64,000 nt of DNA from contig JANFXS010000002.1 of the NCBI GenBank assembly GCA_024460105.1, forward strand, positions 62,001 through 126,000, in the 5' to 3' direction. A program made the position numbers and the translations under genes. This document shows positions 63,175 to 64,000 of the stretch, piece after piece. The number at the start of each line of letters is the position of its first letter. Position 1 is the stretch's first letter. The notes below the pieces were generated by a model that did no database searches, was not told where the DNA came from, and worked only from the letters and a program-made list of their open reading frames with translations. The stretch comes from Anaerotignum faecicola (lineage in GTDB: Bacteria; Bacillota; Clostridia; Lachnospirales; Anaerotignaceae).

Positions 63175-64000
63175 TTAGAAAATCATATCATTTTCTTGTG
63201 AAATATCCTCTTTTATCGTGTGTTCGTTTGCAATCTCTCCCAGTAGTTCTGCTCTTTGGCAGAACGCATGGCATAAAACTGCCCTACGTTCTCTGCTGAT
63301 GTAAGGTGATTGGGATAGGATTTCTTCTATTTCTTCTTTCATGCCATCTAGTGCTTTGAGATCAATCCATGAAAAATCTTTTACCAGTTTGATCTGTTCC
63401 CTATGGGTTTTCTTGAAAGGCTTGGCTGGCAGATTGGGAGAAAGCGGCTTGATCAGACTTTCCTGTGTGTTATACCACAGTGATGTTCCACAGTCAAAAA
63501 TAGGTGCAACACCAATCCATTCCAATGTAACTGCGTTTCGAATCAAGCCAAAGTTATTGAAATGCCTGTCTTCATTTCCAATCAGAAAATCCAAAACAAC
63601 CATTTTCTCTGTCTGCTCTCTGATATTTTTTACGCCAAGTTGTTCTACACAACTTAGATAAAATTCATAGTCCGAAAGATCATTTGGCTTCTTTCTGCTC
63701 TGCATGATATGGTAAGCGGATACCAATTCCGTTTCAGAAGTAATGAAATCCTGGCAGACAGAAAACGGTTTTTCATGCTCCCACAGCAATGTATACTTCG
63801 TATGTGGGATACATAACCTTTCCGCAATCTGAGAAGCAATGACTTCGCATAAAGGTTCCTGCTGGTATGGATTACTTCCGCCTTTGATTAAAACTCTTTT
63901 TCCATCTGCAATCTTCCACTTCTTAATCAACTGACCATCAGACGTATTATCTGGTGAAATCAAACTCATGCTGTCTGAAAATTCACCATATCCGAACAAA
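63175..64000 (-). CDS. HipA-like kinase, 5' end outside window
   Basis: The visible 274 residues fit the HipA-like kinase fold: a nucleotide-binding lysine in RVLIKGGSN, a catalytic loop LDFLIGNEDRHFNNFG and the metal-binding IFDCGTSLW. HipA kinases phosphorylate glutamyl-tRNA synthetase or other targets, but many homologues are uncharacterised. No HipB partner is visible because the gene start lies beyond the right edge. The gene ends at 63175, followed by a terminator, and precedes the oriT candidate. Confidence 0.8.
   Translation of the reverse strand, partial: LFGYGEFSDSMSLISPDNTSDGQLIKKWKIADGKRVLIKGGSNPYQQEPLCEVIASQIAERLCIPHTKYTLLWEHEKPFSVCQDFITSETELVSAYHIMQSRKKPNDLSDYEFYLSCVEQLGVKNIREQTEKMVVLDFLIGNEDRHFNNFGLIRNAVTLEWIGVAPIFDCGTSLWYNTQESLIKPLSPNLPAKPFKKTHREQIKLVKDFSWIDLKALDGMKEEIEEILSQSPYISRERRAVLCHAFCQRAELLGEIANEHTIKEDISQENDMIF

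Noticed and set aside
62919-63299. Plus-strand 126-codon frame and minus-strand 81-codon frame over the oriT candidate
   Set aside because: Both overlap the same GC-rich repeat region, lack ribosome binding sites, and the plus frame runs into the HipA-like gene on the other strand.

Overview
The window looks like an AT-rich Gram-positive chromosome of the class Clostridia, probably an anaerobic gut Lachnospiraceae-type bacterium. Strong AGGAGG ribosome binding sites, TTG and GTG starts, clustered large serine recombinases, a MobP3-type relaxase and the phage and conjugation families support this. No rRNA, tRNA or CRISPR array was seen, so the species cannot be named.

Layout. (1) 1-9.2 kb is a resident catabolic block. 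It holds two unrecognised proteins, a DUF819 membrane protein, an AstE/aspartoacylase-type deacylase, a LarA/DUF2088-type protein, an M20 amidohydrolase and two paralogous PucR activators. A TGCACATAA-like motif recurs at three promoters. (2) 9.2-10.9 kb is gene-poor with remnants and repeats. (3) 10.9-12.4 kb holds a Schlafen/AlbA_2-type regulator. (4) 12.5-20.4 kb is a decayed prophage replication module (sigma-like protein, DUF2800, DUF2815, family A DNA polymerase, DUF4406, VapE-type primase start). Its primase is fused in frame to the C-terminal part of a serine recombinase. (5) 20.4-30 kb is a type I restriction-modification locus with two metallopeptidases in the same transcription unit; hsdM and hsdS carry single-base frameshifts. 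(6) 30-34 kb holds small accessory genes, a broken DUF4268 gene and a Fic gene stopped by one codon next to an intact VbhA-like antitoxin. (7) 34.1-41.1 kb is an integration module: three catalytic serine recombinases, one recombinase without a catalytic domain, a SHOCT-like protein, a structured leader and a sigma-like protein. (8) 41.7-53.9 kb is cargo: TetR plus a heterodimeric exporter-type ABC pair, then a six-gene operon encoding a siderophore/corrinoid-type ABC importer and a three-subunit nitrogenase-like reductase. (9) 54.4-64 kb is a mobilisation region: VirD4 (frameshifted), TOPRIM primase, GGCT-like and amidoligase-like proteins, MobP3 relaxase, MobC-like protein, a candidate oriT and a HipA-like kinase. 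A flavodoxin-type reductase/HxlR pair sits inside it.

How the parts work together. From 10.9 kb on almost everything is on the minus strand and looks like stacked mobile elements. Many genes there are broken by point stops or one-base deletions, while the nitrogenase-like operon and the ABC pair are intact. A 16-bp operator-like sequence (GTTAG-N6-CTAAC) lies upstream of both, suggesting one regulon. The importer probably brings in a metal chelate or tetrapyrrole that the nitrogenase-like enzyme reduces. The complex keeps four P-cluster-type cysteines, and no NifB/NifEN-type cofactor genes are present, so dinitrogen fixation is unlikely. This mobile transport-plus-reductase locus is the best candidate for an undescribed system in the window.
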